A stretch of DNA of 17,562 nucleotides, taken from contig CAKTXB010000010.1 in assembly GCA_934630555.1 (NCBI GenBank), positions 1 through 17,562 on the forward strand, given 5' to 3'. Positions 6,004-13,272 of the stretch are shown here, in pieces. The notes under the pieces are model-generated. The model saw only the letters and a list, made by a program, of their open reading frames with translations, had not been told where the DNA came from and did no database searches. The position numbers and the translations under genes are program-made. The stretch comes from an uncultured Oscillospiraceae bacterium (GTDB lineage Bacteria; Bacillota; Clostridia; Oscillospirales; Oscillospiraceae). Position 1 is the stretch's first letter. Every line of letters begins with the position of its first letter.

Positions 6004-6992
6004 AACAGACACTGGAAAAGAAAAAATTCAAATTCACCTACAACATGGTGCTGGTCCTTATCTGCATTGGCCTGTTTTTGATTTTCGGGTTGGCGCGTTC
6101 GGCGTTTTTCTCGGGCAAGTACATCACCGACGTTTTGAAGATGGCTGTGGAGATCGGCATTCTGGCTTTGCCGACGACGCTGCTGGTCATTACGGGCTGC
6201 ATTGACTTTTCCATGTGCGCCACGCTGGCGCTGACGGCGGTCGTGGGCGGTCTGGTCACGCTGAGTGCCGGGCCGGTCGCGGGTCTGCTTGTCGGCGCGC
6301 TGCTGGGCGTGATCTGCGGCGCGTTCTACGGACTGCTGGTGGCGGTGCTGCGGCTGCCGCCGATGGTGACGACGCTGGCGACGATGTACCTTTACAAGGG
6401 CATTGCCGAGGGCATGACGCTGGGCACGTCGGTCGGCACGAACGTGCCGGCGACGAATGCGGCGTTCTTCCTGGGCAACGGCACGGTGGCCGGGATCCCG
6501 ACGCAGTTTATCGTGTACATCATTCTGGCAGCCGCGTTCTACTATCTGCTGGCGAAAACGCCGTTTGGGCGGACGCTGTATGCCATTGGCCTCAACGAGG
6601 ATGCGGCGAAATTTGCGGGCATCAACACGGTGCGCAACAAGTTCATCGTTTACACGCTGGGCGGCTTTGTGTTCTCCATTGCGGGCCTCGTGTTCATGGG
6701 GCGGTTCTCCACCATTCAGTATAACTCGGCGGACTCGTATCTCATGCAGATCATCATTGCCACGGTGCTGGGCGGCGCGGACATGAACGGCGGCCGCGGC
6801 GATATTCGCGGCAGCGTGCTGGGCGTGCTGGTGATCGGCATTCTCAAGGGCGGCATGAACGTGCTGCTGCTGCCGCAGACGATGCAGAAGATCGTGCTGG
6901 GCGTGCTGCTGCTGGCGAGCCTGATCGCGTTTGAGGTGATGAGCCAGCGCGAAAAGCGGGCGGTCTATAAGAAAAAGGCCAGCGCCGCGTAA
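6000..6992 (+). CDS. CUT2 ABC transporter permease 2 (RbsC-like)
   Basis: A 330-residue paralogue of permease 1 with the same fold. Hallmarks are the LVITGCIDFSM segment (about 62-72) and IIIATVLGGADMNGGRG near residue 250. Two different permeases, rather than one forming a homodimer, suggest a heterodimeric channel. It begins with GTG at 6000, overlapping the TGA of permease 1, and GGAGG at 5985-5989 lies 10 nt upstream inside the previous gene. The C-terminus is lysine-rich and cytoplasmic. Confidence 0.95.
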   Translation: MKQTLEKKKFKFTYNMVLVLICIGLFLIFGLARSAFFSGKYITDVLKMAVEIGILALPTTLLVITGCIDFSMCATLALTAVVGGLVTLSAGPVAGLLVGALLGVICGAFYGLLVAVLRLPPMVTTLATMYLYKGIAEGMTLGTSVGTNVPATNAAFFLGNGTVAGIPTQFIVYIILAAAFYYLLAKTPFGRTLYAIGLNEDAAKFAGINTVRNKFIVYTLGGFVFSIAGLVFMGRFSTIQYNSADSYLMQIIIATVLGGADMNGGRGDIRGSVLGVLVIGILKGGMNVLLLPQTMQKIVLGVLLLASLIAFEVMSQREKRAVYKKKASAA

Positions 6993-6997
6993 AGAAT

Positions 6998-7011
6998 GCG
7001 GCTCCTGCCGC
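6998..7011 (+). other. Small intergenic hairpin before the binding-protein gene
   Basis: GCGGC-TCCT-GCCGC, 5 bp, a few bases after the permease 2 stop, without a T-run. It may mark an RNA processing or partial-attenuation point that lets the binding protein be made in excess. This is weak evidence from sequence alone. Confidence 0.3.
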
Positions 7012-7074
7012 GAAACCACTCTTTTGTAATCAGGGCTTCGGCTTTGATATAAACAATGAAAGGAAGTTACCAAA

Positions 7075-8259
7075 ATGAAAAAGACGATCGCATTGTTCCT
7101 GGCCCTCGTCATGGTTTTCGGCCTTGTAGCCTGCACCTCCGGTGCACCTGCCACGACCGATACCCCGGCGACGGAAACCCCTGCGCAGACGCAGACCGAG
7201 ACCCCCGCAACGACCGAAACGCCCGCTGCTGACGAAGCGCCGGCAGAGAGCAAGGGCGGCAACTACACCGTGGCCATGCTGCCGAAGTTCAAGGGTGAAA
7301 ACTACTTCGACGGCTGCTACAAGGGCGCACAGCAGGCTGCTGACGACCTGGGCATCACGCTCGTCTATGACGGCCCGAACCAGTCGGAAGCCACGAACGC
7401 CAAGCAGGTCGAGATCCTGGAAGGCTTCATCGCTGCCGGCGTGGACTGCATCATCGTTTCTCCGTGCGACGCGGAAGGCATTGTGCCCACGCTGAACAAG
7501 GCGAAGGATGCGGGCATCAAGGTCATCACCTTTGACGCGGACGCCCCGGCTGAGGCGCGTGAGTTCTACGTCAACGCCGCAACGGCTGCCGACATCGGCA
7601 AGGGCCTTGTGGACGCGGCTGTGAAGGATCTGGAAGCAAAGGGCAGTGCCGGCAAACCCTGCCGCGTGGCGCTCATCTCCGGCTCGGGTCTGGACACGAA
7701 CCAGAACGAGTGGATCCTGGCCATTGAAGCCTATATGGCTGAGAACTATCCGTGGATGACCGTCAAGTGCGACGAGAGCGGCTATCTCGGCGGCGACATC
7801 TGGACGCCGGGCTCGGATGAGACCGCAGCACAGAATGCGGCCAACGAAGCAGTCGCCCTGTCCGGCGGCGCGACGGACGGCTCGCAGATCAACGTGGTCA
7901 TCGGCACGTCCTCCATGTCCACCCCGGCTCTGGCTGCTGCGTGGAACAACATTGTCGGCGCGAAGCCCGATGTCGTTCTGACCGGCCTTGCCACCCCGAT
8001 GGGCCTTGTGAACTACATCCTCGACGAGGAGAACCCGCTGAACTACGGCGTTCTGTGGGATGTCAACAACCTGGGCTATCTGGCAGTTGAGTCGGCAGTT
8101 GCACTGCTGAACGGCGACATTGATGTTTCCGACGGCGCAACGTTCCCCTCCAAGCTCGGCGACAAGCAGTTCGTCCTGTCGGAGGACGGCGGCATTGACC
8201 TGCTGCTGGGCGACGCTCTGGTCTTTGGGCCGGACACCGTGGAGAACTACAACTACTAA
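7075..8259 (+). CDS. Sugar ABC transporter substrate-binding lipoprotein (RbsB-like)
   Basis: A 394-residue extracellular binding protein of the periplasmic-binding type used by CUT2 importers. Residues 1-20 form a lipoprotein signal: a positive start (MKK), a hydrophobic core and the lipobox LVAC, with C20 as the acylated cysteine. A Thr/Pro/Glu/Ala-rich linker (about 21-60) tethers the two-lobed domain (from about 63) to the outer face of the membrane. The fold signature is visible in YTVAMLPKFKGENYFDGC and in the AAGVDCIIVSPCDAEGI segment typical of ribose/galactose binders. It captures the substrate for the preceding permeases. The ribosome site AAAGGAAG precedes the ATG. The gene has a 5' hairpin and a strong 3' hairpin without a T-run, consistent with selective stabilisation of its message. 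Confidence 0.95.
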   Translation: MKKTIALFLALVMVFGLVACTSGAPATTDTPATETPAQTQTETPATTETPAADEAPAESKGGNYTVAMLPKFKGENYFDGCYKGAQQAADDLGITLVYDGPNQSEATNAKQVEILEGFIAAGVDCIIVSPCDAEGIVPTLNKAKDAGIKVITFDADAPAEAREFYVNAATAADIGKGLVDAAVKDLEAKGSAGKPCRVALISGSGLDTNQNEWILAIEAYMAENYPWMTVKCDESGYLGGDIWTPGSDETAAQNAANEAVALSGGATDGSQINVVIGTSSMSTPALAAAWNNIVGAKPDVVLTGLATPMGLVNYILDEENPLNYGVLWDVNNLGYLAVESAVALLNGDIDVSDGATFPSKLGDKQFVLSEDGGIDLLLGDALVFGPDTVENYNY

Positions 8260-8303
8260 TTTGAACGTTTTGAACGGGTCTGTGCTATAACAGTCCGGGA
8301 ACA

Positions 8304-8333
8304 CATGAGCCGGGCCTCTCGGCCCGGCTCATG
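8304..8333 (+). other. Strong stem-loop after the binding-protein gene
   Basis: Perfect 13-bp stem CATGAGCCGGGCC (8304-8316), loop TCTC, GGCCCGGCTCATG (8321-8333), 45 nt after the binding-protein stop. No T-run follows, so it is probably not a full terminator. It may protect the upstream message from 3' decay or cause partial termination before the enzyme genes. Confidence 0.7.
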
Positions 8334-8468
8334 CTCCAACCAAACCCGCTGCGCAGCGCACTGGCTGGTATGCGTGCGGGCGCAGCGAAATTTTGACACT
8401 TTTTCAGGCTTTCTTTCAGACAAACAAGTATTGGACCGAATCTGCACATTTGGAAAGAGGTTATTTAT

Positions 8469-9506
8469 ATGTCATGCATGACTGTATTGGGGAAGAAGGA
8501 TGTCAGCGAGCTTGGTATCGTGACGCCGCATGAGCATATTTTCATTGACATGAGCGTGTTCTTCACGGAACCCGAGGAGATCAGCGCGAAGGTCACGGCG
8601 CATGGACCGGTGACGATCGAGAAGCTGGGGCTTTTGAAGCGCAACAACTTCGCCGTGCTGGACAATGTCCAGATGATGGACTATGAAACGCAGAAAAATG
8701 AGATCATGGCGTTCAAGTATGCCGGCGGGCGCACGGTGGTGGACGCCTCGAACCATGGCCTTGGCCGCGACCCGGAGATGCTGCGGCGCATCAGCGTGGA
8801 CACGGGGCTGAATGTGATCACCGGCAGCGGCTATTATGTGGCCGGCGCGCAGGACGCCAAAACGCTGGAGCTGAGCGTGGAGGATATGGAAGCCGACATC
8901 GTGCGCGATTTGACGGTCGGCATTGGCCACAGCGGGGTGCGCGCGGGCTACATCGGCGAGATCGGCGTGAACTTTGATATGCCGGACTTTGAGGTGCGCT
9001 CGCTGACGGCGGCCTGCCGTGCGCAGCAGCGCACGAACGCGCCGCTGATGGTGCACATCAACCCGTGGTGCACACGCGGGCTGGACGCCATGAAGATCGT
9101 GCAGGCGCACGCCATTGCACCGGAGAAGGTGGTCATCTGCCACAGCGATGTGCAGAACAATGAGGACTATATCTTCCGGCTTCTGGACATGGGCGTGTAT
9201 GTGGAATTTGACAACTTCGGCAAGGAAAACAACACCGACCCGTGGGATATTGGCCCGGGCAACGGCCGCTTTGTGACCGACTGGGAGCGCGTGCGGCTCA
9301 TTCGGAAAATTCTGGACCGGGGCTATGGCAAGCAGCTGCTGTTCTCCTGCGACATCTGCCTGAAAACGCTGCTGCACGCCTATGGCGGCTGGGGCTATGA
9401 CCATATTCTGACGCACATCCTGCCCATGCTGCGCGAGATCGGCGTGACGGACGAGCAGATCGACGAGATCCTCATCCACAATCCCGCCCGCTGGCTGGAC
9501 TTTTAA
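8469..9506 (+). CDS. Phosphotriesterase-family metal hydrolase (probable lactonase or related)
   Basis: A 345-residue amidohydrolase-superfamily TIM barrel of the phosphotriesterase-related group (PF02126). All six expected metal ligands can be placed by eye: H21 and H23 in PHEH, E164 in IGEIG (the bridging residue, glutamate instead of a carbamylated lysine), H196 in MVHIN, H225 in ICHSD, and D295 in SCD. Characterised relatives are mostly lactonases, including ones for sugar-acid lactones and phospho-lactones, besides promiscuous esterases. In a sugar operon with a dehydrogenase and a mutarotase, hydrolysis of a sugar lactone is an attractive guess, but no substrate-specific residue proves it. 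AGAGG lies 8 nt before the ATG. It is separated from the binding-protein gene by 209 bases holding a stem-loop and a TTGACA with no good -10. Confidence 0.9.
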   Translation: MSCMTVLGKKDVSELGIVTPHEHIFIDMSVFFTEPEEISAKVTAHGPVTIEKLGLLKRNNFAVLDNVQMMDYETQKNEIMAFKYAGGRTVVDASNHGLGRDPEMLRRISVDTGLNVITGSGYYVAGAQDAKTLELSVEDMEADIVRDLTVGIGHSGVRAGYIGEIGVNFDMPDFEVRSLTAACRAQQRTNAPLMVHINPWCTRGLDAMKIVQAHAIAPEKVVICHSDVQNNEDYIFRLLDMGVYVEFDNFGKENNTDPWDIGPGNGRFVTDWERVRLIRKILDRGYGKQLLFSCDICLKTLLHAYGGWGYDHILTHILPMLREIGVTDEQIDEILIHNPARWLDF

Positions 9507-9546
9507 GCTTACAACAACGACCTGAATGACGAAAGGAAATAACACT

Positions 9547-10725
9547 ATGCTGGAAAACAGACCTATGATCCCGGACAGCGAGTTTGCTGACCGTGCCAGA
9601 CGGCTGCAGCAGATCATGAAGCGCGAGGGCGTGGACATTCTGCTGGCGTTTGGCAACGAGGCCGAACCGCAGTTTGCACGCTATCTGTGCGATTACTGGC
9701 CGTCGTTTGAAACGACGGGCGTGCTGCTGGCGCAGCAGGGCGACCCCATTTTGCTCATTGGCCCGGAGAGCTATACGTTTGCAAAGGACCGCTCGCGGGT
9801 GAAGGAGATCCGCCGGCTCGCGGCATTCCGCGAATCTTCCAACCCGGAGTATCCGGGCGAGAAGCTGGAAACGTTTGCCGAGGTGATCGAGGAGCTGCAC
9901 GTGACGCCGAAGCGCTTTGCCATTGCAGGCTATAATCTCATTCCGCACATTACGTTCAAGGAGCTCAAGCAGTCGCTGCGCAAATTCGGCGACATCGAGC
10001 CGGAGCGCGGCGACGAGATGGTGATGGAGCTGCGCATGGTGAAGAGCGAAAACGAGATCGCCTGCCTGCGCTATGCCGGTATGATCACGGCCAAGGCGTT
10101 TGACGACACGCTGGCGCAGATCGAGCCGGGTATGACGGAATTGCAGGTGCGCGGGCTTGCGTGCGCGGCCATGTATAAATATGGCGCGGAGAATGAAGCG
10201 TATCCCATGTGGATGCTGACGGGCAAGGGCGGCAATCAGGCCATTTCCCGCGCGCGGCAGAAGGTCATCGGCAAGGACGACGCGGTGATGCTGCAGATCG
10301 GCGCGCGCTATGAGGGCTATGCGTCGTCCATTGGACGGCCGGTGTTCTTTGGAAACGGCAACGAGAAGCTCATTGACGCGGTGAAGGTGGCGTATGAGGC
10401 GCAGGAGCGCATCTGCGCGCAGCTGTTTGCCGGGAACAATGCCCGCAATGTGGCGGACGTGTATTTTAGCTTTATGCAGGAAAAGGGCTATCGCGACTGG
10501 CTGCTGTACGGCCCGTGCCATGCCACCGGCATGATGGAGGGCGAACCGCCCTGGATCGAGAGCAACTCCGACTATGTTTTAAAGGAAAACATGACGTACT
10601 GCGTGGATATTTTCATGGGCTGCGCCGCGCTGGAGCAGGGCTTCCGCATTGAGGACAGCGTGCGTGTGGGCAAGGAATGCGCCGACAACATGACGCACTA
10701 CCGCAAGGAGATCTTCCGCAAATAA
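9547..10725 (+). CDS. Creatinase-like M24 family protein lacking canonical metal ligands (paralogue 2)
   Basis: A 392-residue protein with a creatinase-type N-terminal domain (about 1-155) and a pita-bread domain (about 160-392). Aligned by eye with prolidase/aminopeptidase P, the first two metal aspartates are Q250 and S261 and the first glutamate is D354. The conserved histidine H325 and the final glutamate E369 (RIED) are kept. The catalytic histidine of creatinase and prolidase (PH or AH motif) aligns with R235 in GNQAISRAR. This closely parallels the minus-strand M24 protein at 159-1346, with which it also shares RYxxxYWPxFE in the N-terminal domain. Annotation as Xaa-Pro aminopeptidase would be misleading. 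It is probably a non-metal hydrolase or lyase, or a non-catalytic binding protein. The ATG at 9547 is preferred over one 21 bases upstream because AAAGGA lies between them. Confidence 0.88.
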   Translation: MLENRPMIPDSEFADRARRLQQIMKREGVDILLAFGNEAEPQFARYLCDYWPSFETTGVLLAQQGDPILLIGPESYTFAKDRSRVKEIRRLAAFRESSNPEYPGEKLETFAEVIEELHVTPKRFAIAGYNLIPHITFKELKQSLRKFGDIEPERGDEMVMELRMVKSENEIACLRYAGMITAKAFDDTLAQIEPGMTELQVRGLACAAMYKYGAENEAYPMWMLTGKGGNQAISRARQKVIGKDDAVMLQIGARYEGYASSIGRPVFFGNGNEKLIDAVKVAYEAQERICAQLFAGNNARNVADVYFSFMQEKGYRDWLLYGPCHATGMMEGEPPWIESNSDYVLKENMTYCVDIFMGCAALEQGFRIEDSVRVGKECADNMTHYRKEIFRK

Positions 10726-10748
10726 TCTGAAAACCGAGGTGAAGCGGC

Positions 10749-11609
10749 ATGGCAGAGGCCTGCTACAGAAAAGATTTTATTGCCTGCTTTGGCGATCCCA
10801 TTGACGAGAACCCGACGGTGGTCATCATGGAACCGGCGTTTCGTGCGCTGGGGCTGAACGCGATCTATAACGGCGCGCTGGTGCATCCGGAGGATCTGGG
10901 CGACGCGGTGAAGGCCGTGAAGGCCCTGCATATGGCCGGCGCGAACATCACAGTGCCGCACAAGGTGGCGGTGATGCAGTATCTGGACGCAGTTGACCCG
11001 GACGCAGCGCTGATCGGTGCGGTGAACACGGTGTATTTAAAGGATGGAAAAGCCTGCGGCGCGAATACGGACGGCAAGGGCTTTACGCAGTCGCTGCACG
11101 ACGCGGGCATTGCCATTGCCGGAGCGCACGTGACGATCTTAGGTGCGGGCGGCGCGGCCAAGGCCATTGCCGTGGAGCTGGCGCTGGCCGGGTGCGCGCA
11201 GGTGCATATCATCAACCGCACGGCGGAGCGCGGACAGGCGCTGGCGCAGGTGATAAACGACAAGACGGAGGCCAAGGCAGAATATCTGCCTTGGACGGCG
11301 GGGGTGAAGATCCCGGAGGACACGCAGATCCTCATTAACGCCACGAATATTGGCCTGTATCCCGACCCCGGCTGCCCGGATATTGACTGGGGAAGCGTGC
11401 GGGCAGATATGGTGGTGTGCGACGTTGTGCCGAATCCGCCGCAAACGGCATTTTTGAAGCGCGCGCAGGCGCTGGGATGCCGCACGCTGGACGGACTGTC
11501 GATGCTGGTGAATCAGGGCGTGATCGGGCTGAAGATCTGGACGGGCAAGGACGCGCCCAAGGCCCTGATGCAGCAGGCACTGGCAAAGGAATTCGGCGTG
11601 GAGGTTTAA
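10749..11609 (+). CDS. Shikimate-dehydrogenase-like NAD(P) oxidoreductase, probably not biosynthetic AroE
   Basis: A 286-residue AroE-fold enzyme. Conserved elements are ANITVPHK with the catalytic lysine K72, GAVNT (90-94), NTDGKG with D108, the glycine-rich cofactor loop GAGGAA (132-137), NRT (156-158, an NADP-type motif), NAT near 197, and DGLSMLVNQG (248-257). The N-terminal carboxylate-binding motif SxS of shikimate dehydrogenases (usually PIxHSxSP) is replaced here: the segment reads GDPIDENPT, with N21 and T23 at the serine positions. The catalytic Lys-Asp pair is intact, so it is likely an active alcohol dehydrogenase with a shifted substrate. Its place in a sugar operon without any other aromatic-pathway gene supports a sugar or cyclic polyol substrate. 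GAGGTG lies before the ATG and the preceding gene ends 23 nt upstream. Confidence 0.88.
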   Translation: MAEACYRKDFIACFGDPIDENPTVVIMEPAFRALGLNAIYNGALVHPEDLGDAVKAVKALHMAGANITVPHKVAVMQYLDAVDPDAALIGAVNTVYLKDGKACGANTDGKGFTQSLHDAGIAIAGAHVTILGAGGAAKAIAVELALAGCAQVHIINRTAERGQALAQVINDKTEAKAEYLPWTAGVKIPEDTQILINATNIGLYPDPGCPDIDWGSVRADMVVCDVVPNPPQTAFLKRAQALGCRTLDGLSMLVNQGVIGLKIWTGKDAPKALMQQALAKEFGVEV

Positions 11610-11629
11610 AAACGGAAAGGAGAGCCATC

Positions 11630-12817
11630 ATGACCAACCGGGAACGCGAACGATTGACACTGGACTTTCAGCGCGCCGACCGCGGCGCCATTGAGGAAAC
11701 ATTCTATCCGTGGGTCCTGACCACACAGCGCTATAAGGAGGAGGGCGTTCCGGCCGCGCTTTGCGACGGAGCACGCGACATTACGAACGATCTGGTCGGC
11801 AACAAGGCCAGTCAGGCAGAAAAGTACTTCCCCGAGGCCTGGGGGCAGGGCGTGATGGACTATGAAACGTATCTGGGCTTTGACCCGGTGCGTCGGATCC
11901 ATTTTGTGCTGCCGTTCCGCCGTTTTGAGGAAAAGATCGTGGAGCAGACGCCGGACTATGTGATCAAGCAGGATGTATTTGGCCGGCTGAACATCCACAA
12001 CACCGGCTCGACGCTCGATTTGCCGTATAAGCCCATTGTGAGCGATGCGGAGGATTGGGAGAAGCTCAAGAAGCACGCGGATGAGGAGCTGGAAAAATAT
12101 TTCTCAGACGAGCAGATCGACGCGGCCTACGGGCATTTGAAGGAAGGACACGACCGGGGGGATTATTCCATCCGGCTGAACATTGAGGGCTTTTTCTGGG
12201 TGCCGCGCGAGCTGCTGGGCGACGAGGCGCATATGTTTGCGTTCTACGAGGAGCCGGAGCTGCTGCACGATATGTGCGAGTACATTCTGAAGGTCTACCA
12301 GACGAAGCTCATGCGCGTGATCCGTCTGCTGCAGCCGGATGTGGTGTATTTTATGGAGGACCTGTCCGGCAAGAACGGGCCGATGATCTCCGGCAAGTTC
12401 TTTGACGAGTTTGTGGGCGCGTATTACCGCCGGCTCATCCCCATGATGAAGGAAGCGGGCGTTGGCAACATCTTTACGGACACCGACGGCGACTTTAAGC
12501 TCATCATTCCGAATTTCATGGCGGCGGGCGTGGACGGCTTTTTGCCGATGGATGTGAACGCGGGTATGGACATTGTGGCGGTGCGGAAGCAGTTCCCGAC
12601 GCTCAAGTTCATCGGCGGGTTCAACAAGCTGCGCATCGCCGAAGGGAAAGAAGCCATTGACGCGGAGTTTGAACGCATTTTGCCCGTGGTGCGGCAGGGC
12701 GGCTATATTGTGGGCGCGGACCATCAGGTGCCGCCGTCGGCATCGCTGGAAAACTACCGCTATTACATTGAACGCCTGAAGCAGGTGATGCAGCAGGCGT
12801 GTCTGGATGCACAGTAA
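11630..12817 (+). CDS. Uroporphyrinogen decarboxylase-fold family protein
   Basis: A 395-residue protein of the UroD/corrinoid-methyltransferase superfamily (PF01208, COG0407). Recognisable parts are the MEDLSGKNGPMISGKFFDEFV segment (about 242-262), a typical SPxxFxEF motif relative, the FTDTDGDF loop (282-289) and the C-terminal GADHQVPPSASLENYRYY (362-379). There are no other haem or corrinoid genes in the window, so a role in haem synthesis is unlikely. UroD-like genes of unknown function recur in carbohydrate operons of Clostridia. The ATG at 11630 is chosen because GGAAAGGAG lies directly upstream. A longer frame that starts at 11417 would lie inside the dehydrogenase gene. The reaction is unknown; decarboxylation, or methyl-group or C1 chemistry, would fit the fold. 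Confidence 0.87.
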   Translation: MTNRERERLTLDFQRADRGAIEETFYPWVLTTQRYKEEGVPAALCDGARDITNDLVGNKASQAEKYFPEAWGQGVMDYETYLGFDPVRRIHFVLPFRRFEEKIVEQTPDYVIKQDVFGRLNIHNTGSTLDLPYKPIVSDAEDWEKLKKHADEELEKYFSDEQIDAAYGHLKEGHDRGDYSIRLNIEGFFWVPRELLGDEAHMFAFYEEPELLHDMCEYILKVYQTKLMRVIRLLQPDVVYFMEDLSGKNGPMISGKFFDEFVGAYYRRLIPMMKEAGVGNIFTDTDGDFKLIIPNFMAAGVDGFLPMDVNAGMDIVAVRKQFPTLKFIGGFNKLRIAEGKEAIDAEFERILPVVRQGGYIVGADHQVPPSASLENYRYYIERLKQVMQQACLDAQ

Positions 12818-12831
12818 GAGGAGGAAATGCA

Positions 12832-13149
12832 ATGGTACGTGTTGCATGGAAGGCACAGATCCTGCCGGGACGCGTGGAGGAGTATGTGAAGCGCCATGAC
12901 GAGCTGTGGCCGGAACTTAAGGACGTGTTCCGCCGCGCCGGCATCCGCAACTATTCCATTTGGAACGTTGGTACGGAGCTGTTTGGCTATTATGAGTGCG
13001 ACGACATGGAGTATGCCGGCAAGGTGCAGAATGAAAGCCCGGATGTTCAGCGCTGGAACGAGTATATGAAGGATGTTATGGTGGTGAACATCGACCCGGT
13101 GACGGGAACGCAGCCTCAGCTGCGGCGGGTGTTTTTATTTGAAAAGTGA
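12832..13149 (+). CDS. RhaM-type L-rhamnose mutarotase family protein
   Basis: A 105-residue dimeric alpha-beta protein, the usual length for RhaM (YiiL, PF05336). Conserved features include Y18 and H22 in EEYVKRHDELWPEL, matching the Tyr/His active-site positions of the E. coli enzyme, then NYSIW (about 40-44), VQRWNEYMKDVM (about 72-83) and the C-terminal RVFLFEK. The family interconverts alpha and beta anomers of monosaccharides, L-rhamnose and related 6-deoxyhexoses being the known cases. This is the best evidence that the operon's substrate is a free sugar with a pyranose or furanose ring. It cannot be taken as proof of rhamnose, since no rhamnose isomerase, kinase or aldolase is present. 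GAGGAGG precedes the ATG; the gene is last in the operon and is followed 7 nt after its stop by a terminator. Confidence 0.92.
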   Translation: MVRVAWKAQILPGRVEEYVKRHDELWPELKDVFRRAGIRNYSIWNVGTELFGYYECDDMEYAGKVQNESPDVQRWNEYMKDVMVVNIDPVTGTQPQLRRVFLFEK

Positions 13150-13156
13150 GAGAGGG

Positions 13157-13182
13157 GCGCGCCGAAAGGCGCGCTTCTTTTT
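13157..13182 (+). terminator. Intrinsic terminator of the sugar operon
   Basis: GCGCGCC-GAAA-GGCGCGC (13157-13174) followed by TTCTTTTT. It closes the ten-gene plus-strand operon. The same hairpin, with one wobble pair and a GGGA loop, reappears at 17447-17473 behind ileS, so it is part of a dispersed repeat. Confidence 0.93.
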
Positions 13183-13272
13183 GCGCCCCGATGGGGCGCG
13201 CGGGGTGCGGGGCAGAGCCCCGGGGGCTGTTGTTTTTTGCGACCTTACAGGTCGGGCGGGGGTTTTTGCGGG
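13157..13272. repeat. Terminator-plus-hairpin repeat, copy 1
   Basis: The order of elements is terminator GCGCGCC stem, TTTTTGCGCCCC, a TGCGGGGC/GCCCCG hairpin, GCGACCTTACAGGTCG (13239-13254) and GTTTTTGCGGG. The same order occurs at 17447-17562, with the 16-base GCGACCTTACAGGTCG identical. Confidence 0.8.

Noticed and set aside
3433..6012. An 859-residue open frame on the minus strand
   Set aside because: It lies wholly antisense to the ABC ATPase and permease 1, is dominated by His/Arg/Asp/Val runs typical of shadow frames in GC-rich DNA, and has no recognisable domain.
8393..8421. Promoter before the phosphotriesterase-family gene
   Set aside because: The TTGACA is perfect, but the hexamer 17 bp downstream (TCAGAC) matches the -10 consensus at only two positions. 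An internal promoter remains possible but unsupported.
10749..11609. Naming the dehydrogenase aroE
   Set aside because: The substrate carboxylate motif is altered and the context is a sugar operon, so a symbol would imply an unsupported role in the shikimate pathway.
11417..11629. N-terminal extension of the UroD-like protein
   Set aside because: It overlaps the dehydrogenase gene in another frame; a good ribosome site precedes the ATG at 11630.
12832..13149. Calling the pathway L-rhamnose catabolism
   Set aside because: Only the mutarotase family points to rhamnose; RhaA, RhaB and RhaD type genes are absent and RhaM-like proteins serve other sugars.
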